Below, in pieces: positions 26,569 through 37,584 of a stretch of DNA of 64,000 nucleotides. Positions within the stretch are counted from its first letter, which is position 1; every line of letters starts with the position of its first letter. Both the position numbers and the translations under genes were made by a program. This stretch comes from Acidimicrobiaceae bacterium (GTDB lineage: Bacteria > Actinomycetota > Acidimicrobiia > Acidimicrobiales > RAAP-2): positions 22,231-86,230 of the forward strand of contig PLWZ01000067.1 in assembly GCA_003151235.1 (NCBI GenBank), in the 5' to 3' direction. The notes under the pieces are model-generated. The model was given only the letters and a program-made list of their open reading frames with translations, made no database searches and was not told the DNA's origin.

Positions 26569-26742
26569 GTCGCCCGACCTCCGATCCCAATTGCCCTAAT
26601 TGAGCGCGCCGACCCTCAGCGAGGGGGTCAGACCGACACGGTAAGGTGGACCGAGTGTCGCAGTCTGCAGGGTCGGCTCGGCTGAGACCGTCGGGGCCCC
26701 GGCAACAAGCGCCGGGCGAGACCGGAGCCGGAGGTCAATCGG

Positions 26743-27906
26743 GTGGCTGAGATAGAGATCGGCATCTTCAAGTCCGGACGCCAGGCGTACGGGTTCGATG
26801 ACATCGCCATCGTGCCCAGTCGGCGGACCCGGGACCCCGAGGATGTCGACATCTCCTGGGAGATCGACGCCTACCGATTCGAGTTGCCCTTGCTCGGGGC
26901 GGCCATGGACGGGGTGACCTCGCCCGCCACCGCGATCGAGATGGGCCAGCTCGGCGGCATCGGCGTTCTCAACCTCGAGGGGCTCTGGACCCGGTACGAG
27001 GATCCCACCTCCTTGTTCGATGAGATCAGCGAGCTCGACGACGACAAGGCCACCCCGCGGATGCAGCAGATGTACTCCGAGCCGATCAAGCCCGAGCTCG
27101 TCACCGAGCGGATCCGCCAGATCAAGGAGGCCGGGGTCACCGCCGCCGCCTCCGTCACTCCGCAGCGCACCCTGGCCTTGGCCGACGCCGTGATCGCCGC
27201 CGAACTGGATCTCCTGGTCATCCAAGGCACGGTCGTCTCGGCGGAGCACGTGTCGAAGACCGTCGAGCCACTCAACCTGAAGAAGTTCATCCGCGAGTTC
27301 GACCTGCCGGTCATCGTCGGCGGCTGCGCCTCCTACCCGGCCGGCCTCCATCTCATGCGAACCGGCGCGATCGGGGTCCTCGTCGGGGTCGGACCGGGCA
27401 ACGCGTGCACGACGCGCGGCGTGCTCGGCATCGGCGTCCCGCAGGCGACCGCGATCGCAGACGTCGCCGGTGCCCGGATGCGCCATCTCGACGAGACGGG
27501 CGTCTACGTGCACGTGATCGCCGACGGCGGGATGTCCAAGGGTGGTGACATCGCGAAGGCCGTTGCGTGCGGCGCCGACGCGGTGATGCTCGGCTCCCCG
27601 CTCACCTCGGCGTTCGAGGCGCCGGCCCGGGGCTTCCACTGGGGGATGGCCACGTTCCACCCGACCCTTCCCCGCGGTGCCCGGGTGCGCACCGGAGTCC
27701 GCGGGTCCCTGAAGGAGATCCTGCTCGGCCCGGCCCACGAGAACGACGGCCGCATGAACCTGTTCGGCGCGCTGCGGACGGCGATGGCCACATGCGGGTA
27801 CGAGACCGTCAAGGAGTTCCAGAAGGCGGAAGTGATGGTGGCCCCGTCCCTGCAGACCGAGGGCAAGCAGCTCCAGCGGTCCCAGGGCGTCGGCATGGGC
27901 CATTGA
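26743..27906 (+). CDS. guaB3: GuaB3-type IMP dehydrogenase family protein
   Basis: Member of the IMPDH/GMP-reductase superfamily (387 residues) of the short GuaB3 type common in Actinobacteria and Cyanobacteria. It has the [15 protein letters not shown] start, the [14 protein letters not shown] segment, the catalytic loop GPGNACTTR with Cys222, and [24 protein letters not shown] domains are absent, as usual for GuaB3. The GTG at 26743 follows GGAGG. The stop overlaps the guaA start (TTGA), so a role in GMP supply is supported by context. Confidence 0.9.
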   Translation: MAEIEIGIFKSGRQAYGFDDIAIVPSRRTRDPEDVDISWEIDAYRFELPLLGAAMDGVTSPATAIEMGQLGGIGVLNLEGLWTRYEDPTSLFDEISELDDDKATPRMQQMYSEPIKPELVTERIRQIKEAGVTAAASVTPQRTLALADAVIAAELDLLVIQGTVVSAEHVSKTVEPLNLKKFIREFDLPVIVGGCASYPAGLHLMRTGAIGVLVGVGPGNACTTRGVLGIGVPQATAIADVAGARMRHLDETGVYVHVIADGGMSKGGDIAKAVACGADAVMLGSPLTSAFEAPARGFHWGMATFHPTLPRGARVRTGVRGSLKEILLGPAHENDGRMNLFGALRTAMATCGYETVKEFQKAEVMVAPSLQTEGKQLQRSQGVGMGH

Positions 27907-29453
27907 CGCCCGTCGACGACGCGGTCGTCGTCGTCGACTTCGGCGCGCAGTACTCGCGGCTCATCGCCCGCCGCGTGAGAGAGGCCCACGTCTTCTCCGA
28001 GATTGTCCCGGCCACCGTCACCGCAACCGAGCTGGCCGAGCGCCGGCCGAGCGGGATCATCCTTTCGGGCGGCCCCAAGTCGGTGTACGAGACCCCGGCC
28101 CCCACGCTCGACCCGGCCGTCTATGACCTCGGGATACCGATCCTCGGGATCTGTTACGGGGCCCAGCTGATCGCGAGCCAGCTCGGTGGAACGGTGGCCC
28201 ACACCGGCAAGGGCGAATACGGCCGCACCGAGATGTCGATCGTCTCGCCCTCGCCGCTCTTCGCCGATTGGCCGGTCGACGGCGAGGTCTGGATGAGCCA
28301 CGGCGACTCCATGACCGAGGCGCCGCCGGGGTTCGACGTCCTGGCGAAGAGCGGCGGCTCGCCCGTCGCCGCCTTCGGGGACTTCGACCGGCGGATCTTC
28401 GGCGTCCAGTTCCACCCCGAGGTCGTGCACACCGCCCGGGGCTCCGAGTTCATCGCCCGGTTCGCCCACGATGTGTGCGGGTGCCCAGCCACCTGGACCC
28501 ACGTGTCGATCATCGAGTCCCAGGTCGAGGCGGTACGGACCCAGGTCGGCGGGGACCGGGTGCTCTGCGCGCTGAGCGGCGGGGTGGACTCGGCGGTCGC
28601 GGCCGCCCTGGTCCACAAGGCGATCGGTGACCAGCTGACCTGCGTGTTCGTCGATACCGGCTTGATGCGGGCCGGCGAGGCCGAGCAGGTCGAGGAGACC
28701 TTCCGGCGCCAGTTCCACGTCGACCTGATCCACGTGAAGGCGGCCGACCGGTTCTTCGAGACCCTCGCCGGCGTGCTCGACCCGGAGGACAAGCGCAAGC
28801 GGATCGGCGAGCTGTTCATCCGGATCTTCGAGGAGGTCGCGGCCGAGCTCGGCTCCGGTGACGCGGGCCCGCGGTTCTTGGTGCAAGGGACGCTCTATCC
28901 CGACGTGATCGAGTCGGGGACCGGGGACTCCGCGAGCATCAAGTCGCATCACAACGTGGGCGGCCTTCCCGACGACCTCTCCTTCGAGCTCGTCGAGCCC
29001 CTGCGGCTCCTTTTCAAGGACGAGGTGCGCTCGGTCGGTGAAGAGCTGGGCCTGCCCGCCGACATCGTGTGGCGGCACCCCTTCCCCGGCCCCGGCCTGG
29101 CCGTGCGCATCACCGGCGAGGTGACCCGCGAGCGCGTGGAGATCGTGCGGGCCGCCGACACCATCGTGATCGAGGAGATCCGGAAGGCCGGCCTGTACGG
29201 ACAGCTCTGGCAGAGCTTCGCCGTGCTGCCCGCGACCAGGACCGTCGGCGTCATGGGCGACGGCCGGACCTACGCGTACCCGATCGTGATCCGTGCGGTG
29301 ACCAGTGACGACGCGATGACCGCCGACTGGGCCCGCCTCCCCTACGACCTGGTGGAGCGCATCGCCTCGCGCATCATCGGCGAGGTCCAGGGAGTCAACC
29401 GGGTGGCCCTCGACGTCACGTCGAAGCCGCCCGGCACCATCGAGTGGGAGTGA
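27903..29453 (+). CDS. guaA: GMP synthase (glutamine-hydrolysing)
   Basis: Converts XMP to GMP with ATP and glutamine. The class I glutaminase half (about 1-200) has Cys84 in GICYGAQLI and His/Glu in FHPEVVHT. The ATP-pyrophosphatase half has [15 protein letters not shown], and the C-terminal dimerisation domain ends KPPGTIEWE. The TTG at 27903 overlaps the guaB3 stop and gives 516 residues, the family length. Coupling to guaB3 fits consecutive purine steps. Confidence 0.95.
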   Translation: MTPVDDAVVVVDFGAQYSRLIARRVREAHVFSEIVPATVTATELAERRPSGIILSGGPKSVYETPAPTLDPAVYDLGIPILGICYGAQLIASQLGGTVAHTGKGEYGRTEMSIVSPSPLFADWPVDGEVWMSHGDSMTEAPPGFDVLAKSGGSPVAAFGDFDRRIFGVQFHPEVVHTARGSEFIARFAHDVCGCPATWTHVSIIESQVEAVRTQVGGDRVLCALSGGVDSAVAAALVHKAIGDQLTCVFVDTGLMRAGEAEQVEETFRRQFHVDLIHVKAADRFFETLAGVLDPEDKRKRIGELFIRIFEEVAAELGSGDAGPRFLVQGTLYPDVIESGTGDSASIKSHHNVGGLPDDLSFELVEPLRLLFKDEVRSVGEELGLPADIVWRHPFPGPGLAVRITGEVTRERVEIVRAADTIVIEEIRKAGLYGQLWQSFAVLPATRTVGVMGDGRTYAYPIVIRAVTSDDAMTADWARLPYDLVERIASRIIGEVQGVNRVALDVTSKPPGTIEWE

Positions 29454-31819
29454 GCGTCGGGCCGGCCCACGGCGATGCCCGCTTGTTCTCCCTCGACCAG
29501 CTGGCCCCGGATGCGTCCCAGTCCGACGAGCAGATCGAGGACCCGCCCCCGCCCCTCGACGGTGCTCCCGCCCGCCCGCCCGCCCCGCCGCACCTGCCCG
29601 AGGACGAGCCGGCCCCGTCCCGAGGGACGGTGCGCTCGGACGAGCAGATCGAGGCCCGCTTCCGGACCCCGCGGCCCGACGAGCTGCTGGAGGGATTGAA
29701 CCCGCCCCAGCGCGAGGCGGTGGCCCACCGGGGCGGCCCGCTGCTCGTCGTCGCCGGGGCCGGGTCGGGGAAGACCCGCGTGCTCACGCGGCGCATCGCC
29801 CATCTGCTGGCCACCGACGAGGCGGCGCCGTGGGAGATCCTGGCCATCACCTTCACCAACAAGGCGGCCGACGAGATGCGCCGCCGCGTGGTCGAGCTGG
29901 TGGGCAAGCGGGCCGAGCGGATGTGGGTGTCGACGTTCCACTCCGCCTGCCTGCGCATGCTGCGCTCGCACGCGTCGATCCTCGGCTACCAGTCGTCGTT
30001 CACCGTCTACGACGACCTCGACTCGCGCCGGCTGATCGAGGTGATCATGGCCGAGCTCGGGCTCGACACGAAGCGTCTTCCGCCGCGTTCGGTGGCCGGG
30101 GTCATCTCGCAGGCCAAGGCCGAGCTGATCGACTTCGAGACGTTCCGCGAGAACTCGCGCTCGGACCCCTTCGCGATCCGCATCGCCGAGGTCTACGCCC
30201 AGTACCAGCAGCGCCTGCTGGCCGCCAACGCGATGGACTTCGACGACCTGTTGATGGTCGCCGTCAACCTGCTCGAGGCCTCCGATGTGGTGCGCACCGG
30301 CTACCAGCAGCGCTTCAAACACGTGCTCGTCGACGAGTACCAGGACACCAACAAGGCCCAGAATCGGCTCGTGATCCTGCTGGCGGCGGGCCACGGCAAC
30401 GTCTGCGTCGTCGGGGACTCTGACCAGTCGGTGTACCGCTGGCGGGGCGCGGACGTCTCCAACATCTTGCAGTTCGAGCAGGCCTTCGCCAACGCAACGA
30501 CGATCCTGCTCGAGCAGAATTACCGCTCGACACAGAACGTCCTCGACGCCGCGAACGCCATCATCTCCAACAACCTGGCCCGGCGGCCGAAGCGCCTCTT
30601 CACCGAGGGCGAGGCCGGCCCGCCCATCGCCCGCTACCGGGCCGAGGACGAGCACGACGAGGCGTCGTTCGTGGCCAGCGAGCTGACCAGGCTGCACAAC
30701 CGCGAGCAGCTCAGCTACTCGGACATGGCCGTCTTCTACCGGACCAACGCGCAGAGCCGCGTCTTCGAGGAGGAGCTGGTCCGCGCCGAGGTCCCCTACA
30801 AGGTGGTGGGCGGGACACGGTTCTATGACCGGCGCGAGGTAAAGGACATGATCGCGTTTGTCCGCCTGCTCGGGAACCCCTCCGACGAGATCTCGGCGCG
30901 TCGAATCTTGAACGTGCCAAAACGCGGCATCGGCGATACGTCGGTCGGCCGTCTCGTCGCGTGGGCGAAGGACCACCACCTTTCCATCCCCGAAGCTTTG
31001 GACCACGCCGAGGAGGCCGGGCTGTCGGGAAAGGCGCTGAAGGGCGCCACCGCGTTGGGGGACCTCTTGGCCGAGCTCTCCCGGCTTGCCGAGACCCTGG
31101 CCCCGGGTGACCTGGTCGATGCGGTGGCCCACAAGACGGGGTATGTCGCGGAGCTCGAGGCCGAGCGGAGCCACGAAGCCGACGGGCGGATCGAGAACAT
31201 CTTCGAGCTGGCCGGCGTGGCGGCCGAGTACGAGGACCTGTCCGAGTTCTTGGAGACGGTCGCCCTCGTGGCCGACTCCGACGAGATCGACGGCGACGGG
31301 ACCCGGGTCAACCTCATGACCATGCACACGGCCAAGGGGCTGGAGTTCTCGGCGGTGTTCCTGACCGGCCTCGAGGAGGGGATCTTCCCCCACATGCGGA
31401 CGTTGGCCGAGCCCCTCGAGCTCGAGGAGGAGCGGCGGCTCTGCTACGTCGGGGTAACGCGGGCCAAGGCACGCTTGTACATGTCCCACGCCTGGCGCAG
31501 GACGCTCTGGGGCAACACCTCGCACAACATCCCGTCCCGGTTCCTCTCGGAGGTGCCGAGCGAGCTCGTCCACGACATCGGCGTCGTCGGTTCGGGCAAG
31601 GGCGACCTCGGGTTCGCCCGGCCCCCGTCACGGCGCCAGACGACCGGGGCCGAGACGCTCGGCCTGATGGCCGGGGACGAGGTGGTCCACGACCGCTGGG
31701 GGGAGGGCACGGTCATCTCGGCCACCGGGGAGGGCGACGGGGCCCAGGCCGAGGTGCGGTTCGGCTCGGTCGGGCGCAAGAAGTTGCTGCTCTCCGCGGC
31801 ACCGCTCCGCCGGGCCTGA
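29444..31819 (+). CDS. pcrA: UvrD/PcrA-type ATP-dependent DNA helicase
   Basis: Superfamily 1A 3'-5' helicase acting in repair and replication. It has a Pro/Asp-rich N-terminal extension (about 1-85), then the Q motif LNPPQREAV, Walker [36 protein letters not shown] (Walker B), [15 protein letters not shown] and the motif V/VI region [10 protein letters not shown] with YVGVTRAK. The C-terminal part (about 740-791) carries the small Tudor-like domain with [10 protein letters not shown]. At 791 residues it is full length. The GTG at 29444 overlaps guaA by 10 bp; a GTG at 29450 is an alternative. Confidence 0.94.
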   Translation: MGVSVGPAHGDARLFSLDQLAPDASQSDEQIEDPPPPLDGAPARPPAPPHLPEDEPAPSRGTVRSDEQIEARFRTPRPDELLEGLNPPQREAVAHRGGPLLVVAGAGSGKTRVLTRRIAHLLATDEAAPWEILAITFTNKAADEMRRRVVELVGKRAERMWVSTFHSACLRMLRSHASILGYQSSFTVYDDLDSRRLIEVIMAELGLDTKRLPPRSVAGVISQAKAELIDFETFRENSRSDPFAIRIAEVYAQYQQRLLAANAMDFDDLLMVAVNLLEASDVVRTGYQQRFKHVLVDEYQDTNKAQNRLVILLAAGHGNVCVVGDSDQSVYRWRGADVSNILQFEQAFANATTILLEQNYRSTQNVLDAANAIISNNLARRPKRLFTEGEAGPPIARYRAEDEHDEASFVASELTRLHNREQLSYSDMAVFYRTNAQSRVFEEELVRAEVPYKVVGGTRFYDRREVKDMIAFVRLLGNPSDEISARRILNVPKRGIGDTSVGRLVAWAKDHHLSIPEALDHAEEAGLSGKALKGATALGDLLAELSRLAETLAPGDLVDAVAHKTGYVAELEAERSHEADGRIENIFELAGVAAEYEDLSEFLETVALVADSDEIDGDGTRVNLMTMHTAKGLEFSAVFLTGLEEGIFPHMRTLAEPLELEEERRLCYVGVTRAKARLYMSHAWRRTLWGNTSHNIPSRFLSEVPSELVHDIGVVGSGKGDLGFARPPSRRQTTGAETLGLMAGDEVVHDRWGEGTVISATGEGDGAQAEVRFGSVGRKKLLLSAAPLRRA

Positions 31820-31867
31820 GCGCGGCTTGGCCCCACCCCCGGGGTCCCCGCCTATCATCGGACTTCC

Positions 31868-32284
31868 ATGAAACGTCCCTACCGGGTGGTGGTGGCGAAG
31901 CCAGGGCTGGACGGACACGACCGCGGGGCGAAGGTCATCGCACGTGCCCTTCGAGACTCGGGGTTCGAGGTCGTCTACACCGGCCTCCACCAGACGCCCG
32001 AGCAAGTGGTGAGCGCCGTCGTCCAGGAGGACGCCGACGCTGTCGGGCTCTCCATGCTGTCGGGTGCGCACCTCTCGCTCGTCCCGAAGGTCGTCGCCGG
32101 GCTGGCCGCGGCGGGGCGCGACGACGTGCTCGTGATCGTCGGCGGGATCATCCCGGACTCCGACATCGCGACCCTCACCGAGCAGGGCGTTGCCGCGGTG
32201 TTCACCCCGGGCTCGTCGCTGCCCTCGATCGGGGAGTGGTTGGCCGCGGCGCTCGACCGGCGCGAGGAGGCGCTCGGAGTTTGA
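31868..32284 (+). CDS. Cobalamin-binding small subunit of an acyl-CoA mutase
   Basis: Stand-alone B12-binding domain (138 residues) like the C-terminal domain of methylmalonyl-CoA mutase. The signature is complete: DGHDRG (D-x-H-x-x-G, lower axial histidine), SMLSGAH, and [25 protein letters not shown] is characteristic of the methylmalonyl/isobutyryl-CoA mutase group. The large catalytic subunit is not in the window. The ATG at 31868 is 48 bp after pcrA. Which mutase it serves cannot be told from here. Confidence 0.88.
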   Translation: MKRPYRVVVAKPGLDGHDRGAKVIARALRDSGFEVVYTGLHQTPEQVVSAVVQEDADAVGLSMLSGAHLSLVPKVVAGLAAAGRDDVLVIVGGIIPDSDIATLTEQGVAAVFTPGSSLPSIGEWLAAALDRREEALGV

Positions 32285-32454
32285 GAACCGCCCCGGCGCC
32301 CGGCCCGACCCGGCAGCGCCGACGAGAACCGGTGACCGCCGAGGACGGCTGATGAGCCCACCGCCCGGCTGAGCGCGAGCCCCCACCGGCCACGACCGAC
32401 ATACCCAACCGACCACCAGAGCGACCGACACAGAAAGACAACCCAGAGGACAAA

Positions 32455-33594
32455 GTGGATCTCTACGAGTACCAGGGGAAGCAGTACTTCGCCCGCTTCG
32501 GCATACCGACGTCTCCCGGCGGCACCGCCGACACGGTCGACGAGGCGGTCGAGCAGGCCGAGGACGCCGGCTACCCGGTCGTGGTCAAGGCACAGGTGAA
32601 GGTGGGCGGCCGCGGCAAGGCGGGCGGCATCAAGCTGGCCGCCAACCCCGGCGAGGTGCGCCAGGCCGCCGAGGCCATCTTGGGCATGGACATCAAGGGC
32701 CACACCGTGCACCGGTTGTGGGTCGAGCACGCCTCGGACATCGAGAAGGAGTACTACGCCAGCTTCACGCTCGACCGGCCGGCCAAGCTCCACCTGGGCA
32801 TGCTGTCCGCGGCCGGCGGGGTGGAGATCGAAGAGGTCGCGGCCACCAAACCCGAGGCGATCGCCCGCCTCCACATCAACCCGCTCGACGGGCTGGACGA
32901 AGAGACGGCGCGCCGGTGGGTCGACGAGGCGGGCCTCGACGAGGCGGCCCGCGACGGCGCGGCACAGGTGCTCGTCCGCCTCTACCACTGCTTCGTCGAG
33001 GGGGACTGCGACCTCGCCGAGATCAACCCGCTCATCCTCACCACCGAGGGCAGCGTGCACGCGCTCGACGCCAAGGTGACCCTGGACGAGAACGCGACCT
33101 TCCGGCACCCCGAGTGGGAGGAGTTCGCGGGCACCGACACCGAGGACCCGCGGGAGAAGATGGCCAAGGAGAAGGGGCTCAACTACATCGGCCTCGACGG
33201 CACGGTCGGGATCATCGCCAACGGGGCCGGCCTGGCCATGAGCACCCTCGACGTGGTGAACCAGGTCGGGGGGAGCGCGGCCAACTTCTTGGACATCGGC
33301 GGCGGGGCGAACGCCGCGGTCATGACCGCGGCGTTGGAGGTCATCAACTCGGACCCCGCAGTCCGCTCCATCCTCGTCAACATCTTCGGTGGCATCACCC
33401 GGGTGGACGACGTGGCCAACGGGGTCATCCAGGCGCTCGCGAGCGTCGAGATCCGGTCACCGATCGTCCTGCGCCTGGATGGGACCAACGCCGAGGCCGG
33501 CCGGGCGCTGCTCGCCCCCCACCTGTCCGATCGCGTGCTGGCGGAGCCGACGATGCTGTCGGCCGCCCGCCGTGCCGTCGAGCTAGCCCGTTAG
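32455..33594 (+). CDS. sucC: Succinate--CoA ligase, beta subunit
   Basis: Nucleotide-binding subunit of succinyl-CoA synthetase in the TCA cycle. The ATP-grasp half starts MDLYEYQGKQYFARFGIP, with VVVKAQVKVGGRGKAGG; DLAEINPLI carries metal ligands, and the C-terminal half has NGAGLAMSTLD and VNIFGGITRVD. The 379-residue length is normal. The GTG at 32455 follows AGAGGACAA. The 170-bp gap before it holds no gene. sucD follows after 15 bp. Confidence 0.96.
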   Translation: MDLYEYQGKQYFARFGIPTSPGGTADTVDEAVEQAEDAGYPVVVKAQVKVGGRGKAGGIKLAANPGEVRQAAEAILGMDIKGHTVHRLWVEHASDIEKEYYASFTLDRPAKLHLGMLSAAGGVEIEEVAATKPEAIARLHINPLDGLDEETARRWVDEAGLDEAARDGAAQVLVRLYHCFVEGDCDLAEINPLILTTEGSVHALDAKVTLDENATFRHPEWEEFAGTDTEDPREKMAKEKGLNYIGLDGTVGIIANGAGLAMSTLDVVNQVGGSAANFLDIGGGANAAVMTAALEVINSDPAVRSILVNIFGGITRVDDVANGVIQALASVEIRSPIVLRLDGTNAEAGRALLAPHLSDRVLAEPTMLSAARRAVELAR

Positions 33595-33609
33595 CCGAAA
33601 GAGAGAGAC

Positions 33610-34497
33610 GTGAGCATCTTCGTCGACGAAAGGACGACCGTCGTGGTCCAGGGCCTGACCGGTGGCCAGGGCCGGTTCCACGGCCTTCGCAACCGCGACT
33701 ACGGCACCAAGATCGTGGGCGGCATCACCCCGGGCAAGGGCGGCACCGACGTGGAGGGCGTACCGGTGTTCGACACGGTCGCCGAGGCCGTCGACGCCAC
33801 CGGGGCCGTGGCGTCCTTCGTGGTCGTGCCACCGCGCTTCGCCTGCGACGCGATCCTCGAGGCCGCCGCCGCTGGCATCTCGTTCATCGTGTGCATCACC
33901 GAGGGCATCCCGGCCCAGGACGAGGCGTCGGCCTACAACCGGCTGGTGCGCGAGTTCCCCGGCACCCGGCTGCTCGGCCCGAACTGCCCCGGGATCATCT
34001 CGCCGGGGAAGACCAACATCGGCATCACCTCGGGCGACATCGCGCTGGCCGGCGGGCCGGTCGGCATCGTCAGCCGCTCGGGCACCCTCACCTACCAGGC
34101 CCTCCACGAGCTTTCCCAGCAGGGTGTCGGGCAGACCACCTGCGTCGGCATCGGCGGGGACCCGGTGCCCGGCACCAACTTCATCGACTGCCTGGAAGCG
34201 TTCGAGGCCGACCCGGACACGAAGGCCGTGATGATGATCGGTGAGATCGGTGGCTCGGAGGAGGAGCGGGCGGCCGAGTACATCGGGGCGCACATGACCA
34301 AGCCGGTCGTCGCGTATGTCGCCGGGGTCACGGCGCCCCCGGGACGCAAGATGGGCCACGCCGGGGCGATCATCTCGGGCTCGCAGGGCACCGCCCAGGC
34401 CAAGATGGAGGCGCTCGACGCCGCGGGCGTGGTGGTCACGGCCAACCCGACCGAGGCCGGGGAGAAGATGGTCGAGATCGTCCGGGGCCTCTCCTAG
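33610..34497 (+). CDS. sucD: Succinate--CoA ligase, alpha subunit
   Basis: CoA-binding, phosphohistidine-forming subunit of succinyl-CoA synthetase. It begins MSIFVDERTTVVVQGLTGGQG, has VGGITPGKGG, the GPNCPGIISPG loop, and the active-site histidine in MGHAGAIISG. The 295-residue length is normal. The GTG at 33610 follows AAAGAGAGA and sits 15 bp behind sucC. Confidence 0.96.
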   Translation: MSIFVDERTTVVVQGLTGGQGRFHGLRNRDYGTKIVGGITPGKGGTDVEGVPVFDTVAEAVDATGAVASFVVVPPRFACDAILEAAAAGISFIVCITEGIPAQDEASAYNRLVREFPGTRLLGPNCPGIISPGKTNIGITSGDIALAGGPVGIVSRSGTLTYQALHELSQQGVGQTTCVGIGGDPVPGTNFIDCLEAFEADPDTKAVMMIGEIGGSEEERAAEYIGAHMTKPVVAYVAGVTAPPGRKMGHAGAIISGSQGTAQAKMEALDAAGVVVTANPTEAGEKMVEIVRGLS

Positions 34498-34583
34498 CCG
34501 CCCGCCCGGCCTCCGCCATCGGGCGCCGTGATGCGGCCGGGCTCTTGTCGGGGCCCGCGATGCGCGCCCTGTACCGTGGGCGC

Positions 34584-35183
34584 GTGCGCGTCGCAGTGCT
34601 CGTGTCAGGAAGCGGGACGATCCTCGACGCGATGCTCCAGCGGGGCGTGCCGGTGGCGCTCGTGCTCTCGGACCGCCCGTGTGCCGGCCTCGAGGTGGCG
34701 GCCCGCAACAACGTCGACGCGGTGCTCGTCGACCGGCGGGACTTCGGCGGCTTCGGTGGCGACTTCGACCGCCGCGCCTACACGGTGGCCCTGACAGAGA
34801 CCCTGCGGGCGGCCGAGGTGGATCTCGTCGCGATGGCCGGCTTCGGCACCGTCGTCGACCAACCGCTCCACGACGCGTTCGCCGGCCGGATCCTCAACAC
34901 GCACCCCGCGCTCCTGCCGGCGTTCCCGGGGTGGCACGCCGTCGAGGCTGCGCTCGCGGCCGGCGTGAAGGTGACCGGGTGCACCGTGCACCTGGCCACG
35001 CTCGAGATGGATGCGGGACCGATCCTGGCCCAAGAGACCGTCCCGGTGCGCGACGACGACACCGTGGCCACGCTGCACGAGCGGATCAAGACGGTCGAGC
35101 GGCGGCTGTACCCCGAGACGGTGCTGAAGATGCTGAACGAGCTCGCGACGACCGGCGACGCCGGAGCGAAGGACGACCGATGA
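34584..35183 (+). CDS. purN: Phosphoribosylglycinamide formyltransferase
   Basis: Formylates GAR with 10-formyl-THF in purine synthesis. The family start VRVAVLVSGSGTILDAML coincides with the GTG at 34584 (199 residues); an ATG at 34560 would add eight residues. Signatures are NTHPALLPAFPG with catalytic Asn/His, and GCTVHL...DAGPILAQ. The stop overlaps the purH start (ATGA), so the two are translationally coupled. Confidence 0.93.
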   Translation: MRVAVLVSGSGTILDAMLQRGVPVALVLSDRPCAGLEVAARNNVDAVLVDRRDFGGFGGDFDRRAYTVALTETLRAAEVDLVAMAGFGTVVDQPLHDAFAGRILNTHPALLPAFPGWHAVEAALAAGVKVTGCTVHLATLEMDAGPILAQETVPVRDDDTVATLHERIKTVERRLYPETVLKMLNELATTGDAGAKDDR

Positions 35184-36685
35184 GAGCGCTGCTGTCCGTC
35201 TACGACAAGGACGGCCTGGCCGGGCTGGCCGCCGGGCTCGCCGACCTCGGCTGGGAGCTGTTGGCCAGCGGCAACACCGCCGCCGCGCTGGCCGAGTCGG
35301 GCATTGCGCATCGGGCCGTGAGCGATGTCACCGGGGCCCCCGAGATCCTGGGCGGCCGGGTAAAGACGCTCCACCCGGCCATCCACGGCGGCATCCTGGC
35401 CGACCGCTCGGTGCCCGGGCACCTGGCCGACCTCGACGCGCAGGGAATCGAGCCGATCGACCTGGTCGTCTGCAACCTGTATCCGTTCCGGAGCGACCCT
35501 TCGGTGGAGCTGATCGACATCGGCGGGCCGACCATGGTCCGCGCCGCCGCGAAGAACTTCGCCCACGTCGGCGTCGTCGTGTCCCCGGCCGACTACCCGG
35601 GGGTGCTCGACGAGCTTCGGGCGGACGGGTCGCTGTCCGACGAGACACGGCGCCGATTGGCGCGGGCGGCCTTCGCCCACACCGCCTCCTACGACGCCGC
35701 GATCGTGCGGTGGCTGGACGATGACGAGCTCCTTCCAGAAACCATCCACCTCACCTTGGAGCGCGCCGAGGTCCTCCGGTACGGCGAGAACCCCCACCAG
35801 CACGGGGCCCGCTACCGGGTCGACGGCCGGCCGACGTGGTGGGACGAGATGGTCCAGCACAGCGGCACCGCGCTCAGCTACCTGAACCTCTTCGACACCG
35901 ATGCGGCTTGGCGGCTCGTCCACGAATTGTCCTCCGACGCCGCCCGCCCGGCCGTCGCGATCATCAAGCACGCCAACCCGTGCGGCGCCGCGATCGCCCC
36001 GGACCTCGTCGAGGCCTACCGGCTCGCGCTCGACTGCGACCCCTTGTCGGCCTTCGGGGGGATCGTGGCCGTCGCCGGAACGATCGATGCGGCGCTCGGT
36101 GAGGCCATCGCCGCGGGGCCACAGGCCGACGTGATCGTGGCCGCGGCCATCGAGCCCGACGCGCTGGCTCGGCTGATCGCCCGCCGGAAGGCCACCCGGC
36201 TGCTCACCGCCCCGGCCCCCGAGCCCGCCGGGACACAGGTGCGCAGCATCGGCGGCTCCGCGCTCGTGCAGGAGGCCGACCGCATCGTCGTGCCGAGATC
36301 GGACTGGCGGGTCGTGACGAAGGTGCAACCTACCGACGAGCAGTGGCGGGACCTCGTGCTCGCGTGGCGGGTCTGCGCGCGGACCATGTCCAACGCGGTG
36401 GTCACCGTGACGGGAGGCCAGGCGTCGGGCATCGGGGCCGGCCAGCAGTCGCGGGTCGGCGCGGCCGAGATCGCCGTGGCCAAGGCGGGGGACCGGGCCA
36501 AGGGCGGTGCCGGGGCGAGCGACGCGTTCTTCCCGTTCCCCGATGGGCTGGAGGTGCTCGCGCGCGCGGGGGTGGCCGCGGTGATCCATCCCGGGGGATC
36601 GGTCGGCGACGCGGCGGTCATCGAGGCGGCCGACGCGGCCGGCATCGCGCTCGTCGCGACCGGCGAGCGCCACTTCCGGCACTGA
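35180..36685 (+). CDS. purH: AICAR transformylase / IMP cyclohydrolase
   Basis: Performs the last two steps of IMP synthesis. The N-terminal cyclohydrolase (about 1-195) has LLASGNTAAALAESG, VKTLHPAIHGGILA, and DIGGPTMVRAAAKN. The C-terminal transformylase has RYGENPHQ, KHANPCGAA and FPFPDGLEVLARAGV. The 501-residue length is slightly below the usual 510-530 with all motifs present. It uses 10-formyl-THF, which folD, 31 bp downstream, helps provide. Confidence 0.96.
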   Translation: MRALLSVYDKDGLAGLAAGLADLGWELLASGNTAAALAESGIAHRAVSDVTGAPEILGGRVKTLHPAIHGGILADRSVPGHLADLDAQGIEPIDLVVCNLYPFRSDPSVELIDIGGPTMVRAAAKNFAHVGVVVSPADYPGVLDELRADGSLSDETRRRLARAAFAHTASYDAAIVRWLDDDELLPETIHLTLERAEVLRYGENPHQHGARYRVDGRPTWWDEMVQHSGTALSYLNLFDTDAAWRLVHELSSDAARPAVAIIKHANPCGAAIAPDLVEAYRLALDCDPLSAFGGIVAVAGTIDAALGEAIAAGPQADVIVAAAIEPDALARLIARRKATRLLTAPAPEPAGTQVRSIGGSALVQEADRIVVPRSDWRVVTKVQPTDEQWRDLVLAWRVCARTMSNAVVTVTGGQASGIGAGQQSRVGAAEIAVAKAGDRAKGGAGASDAFFPFPDGLEVLARAGVAAVIHPGGSVGDAAVIEAADAAGIALVATGERHFRH

Positions 36686-36716
36686 GGCCAAAACCCGCGA
36701 TGAGGGGAGCACACCA

Positions 36717-37568
36717 ATGAGCGCGATCGTTCTCGACGGCGAGGCGGTGGCCGCCCGGGTCCGGACCGAGATCGCCGAGCGGACGGCCAAGCTGGCCGCC
36801 GACGGGGTCCGCGTGGGGCTCGGCACCATCCTGGTCGGAGACGACGTCCCGAGCGCCCGCTACGTGGCCATGAAGCACGAGGATTGCGCGGAGGTCGGCA
36901 TCGCCTCGTTCCACGAGCACCTGCCTGCGACGGCCAGCCAGCGCGACGTCGAGGACGCGGTGGCGCGTTTCAACGACAACCCGGCCATCCATGCGTTCTT
37001 GGTCCAGGTGCCGTTGCCGCCCGGGCTGAACGAGGAGCGGGCGCTGCTCGCGGTCGATCCGGACAAGGACGTCGACGGCCTCCAGCCGGTCAACCTCGGC
37101 CGACTGGTGATGGGCGCCCCGGGACCGCTCCCGTGCACGCCCGCCGGCATCCTCGAACTGCTGCACGCCTACGACGTGCCCGTCGAGGGCCGCCATGTGG
37201 TGGTGATCGGCCGGGGCCTCACCATCGGCCGGCCGCTCGCCCTGCTCCTCGCCCTCAAGCGACCCGGGTGCAACGCCGCGGTGACCGTCGTCCATACCGG
37301 CGTGCCCGACCTCGCCGACCACGTCCGCCGGGGCGACATCGTGGTGGCCGCCGCCGGGTCGGCCGGCCTGGTGACGGCGGAGATGATCAAGCCCGGTGCG
37401 GCGGTGGTCGGCGCGGGCACCACCTGGGTGGGCCGCAAGGTCCTGTCCGACGTGGACGCAGGGGTCGCCGAGGTGGCGGGTTGGATCACCCCGCGCCTCG
37501 GTGGGGTCGGGCCGATGACGAGGGCAATGCTGCTCCGCAACGCGTTGGCGGCGGCCGAGCGGTCCTAG
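36717..37568 (+). CDS. folD: Methylenetetrahydrofolate dehydrogenase / methenyl-THF cyclohydrolase
   Basis: Interconverts methylene-, methenyl- and 10-formyl-THF. The 283-residue protein has SARYVAMKHEDCAEVGI with catalytic Tyr/Lys, the QVPLPPGLNE signature, DVDGLQPVNLGRL, PCTPAGILELL, and the NADP-binding VVIGRGLTIGRP. Most FolD have GRSxIVGxP here; this protein has GRGLTIGRP, a small deviation. The ATG at 36717 follows GAGGGGAG. It supplies formyl-THF to PurN and PurH upstream. Confidence 0.95.
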   Translation: MSAIVLDGEAVAARVRTEIAERTAKLAADGVRVGLGTILVGDDVPSARYVAMKHEDCAEVGIASFHEHLPATASQRDVEDAVARFNDNPAIHAFLVQVPLPPGLNEERALLAVDPDKDVDGLQPVNLGRLVMGAPGPLPCTPAGILELLHAYDVPVEGRHVVVIGRGLTIGRPLALLLALKRPGCNAAVTVVHTGVPDLADHVRRGDIVVAAAGSAGLVTAEMIKPGAAVVGAGTTWVGRKVLSDVDAGVAEVAGWITPRLGGVGPMTRAMLLRNALAAAERS

Positions 37569-37584
37569 GGCGAGCGCGGCCGGG

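Noticed and set aside
26588..26602. Inverted repeat caatt-gccct-aattg before guaB3, as operator
   Set aside because: A 5-bp arm can occur by chance and no regulator or second copy supports it.
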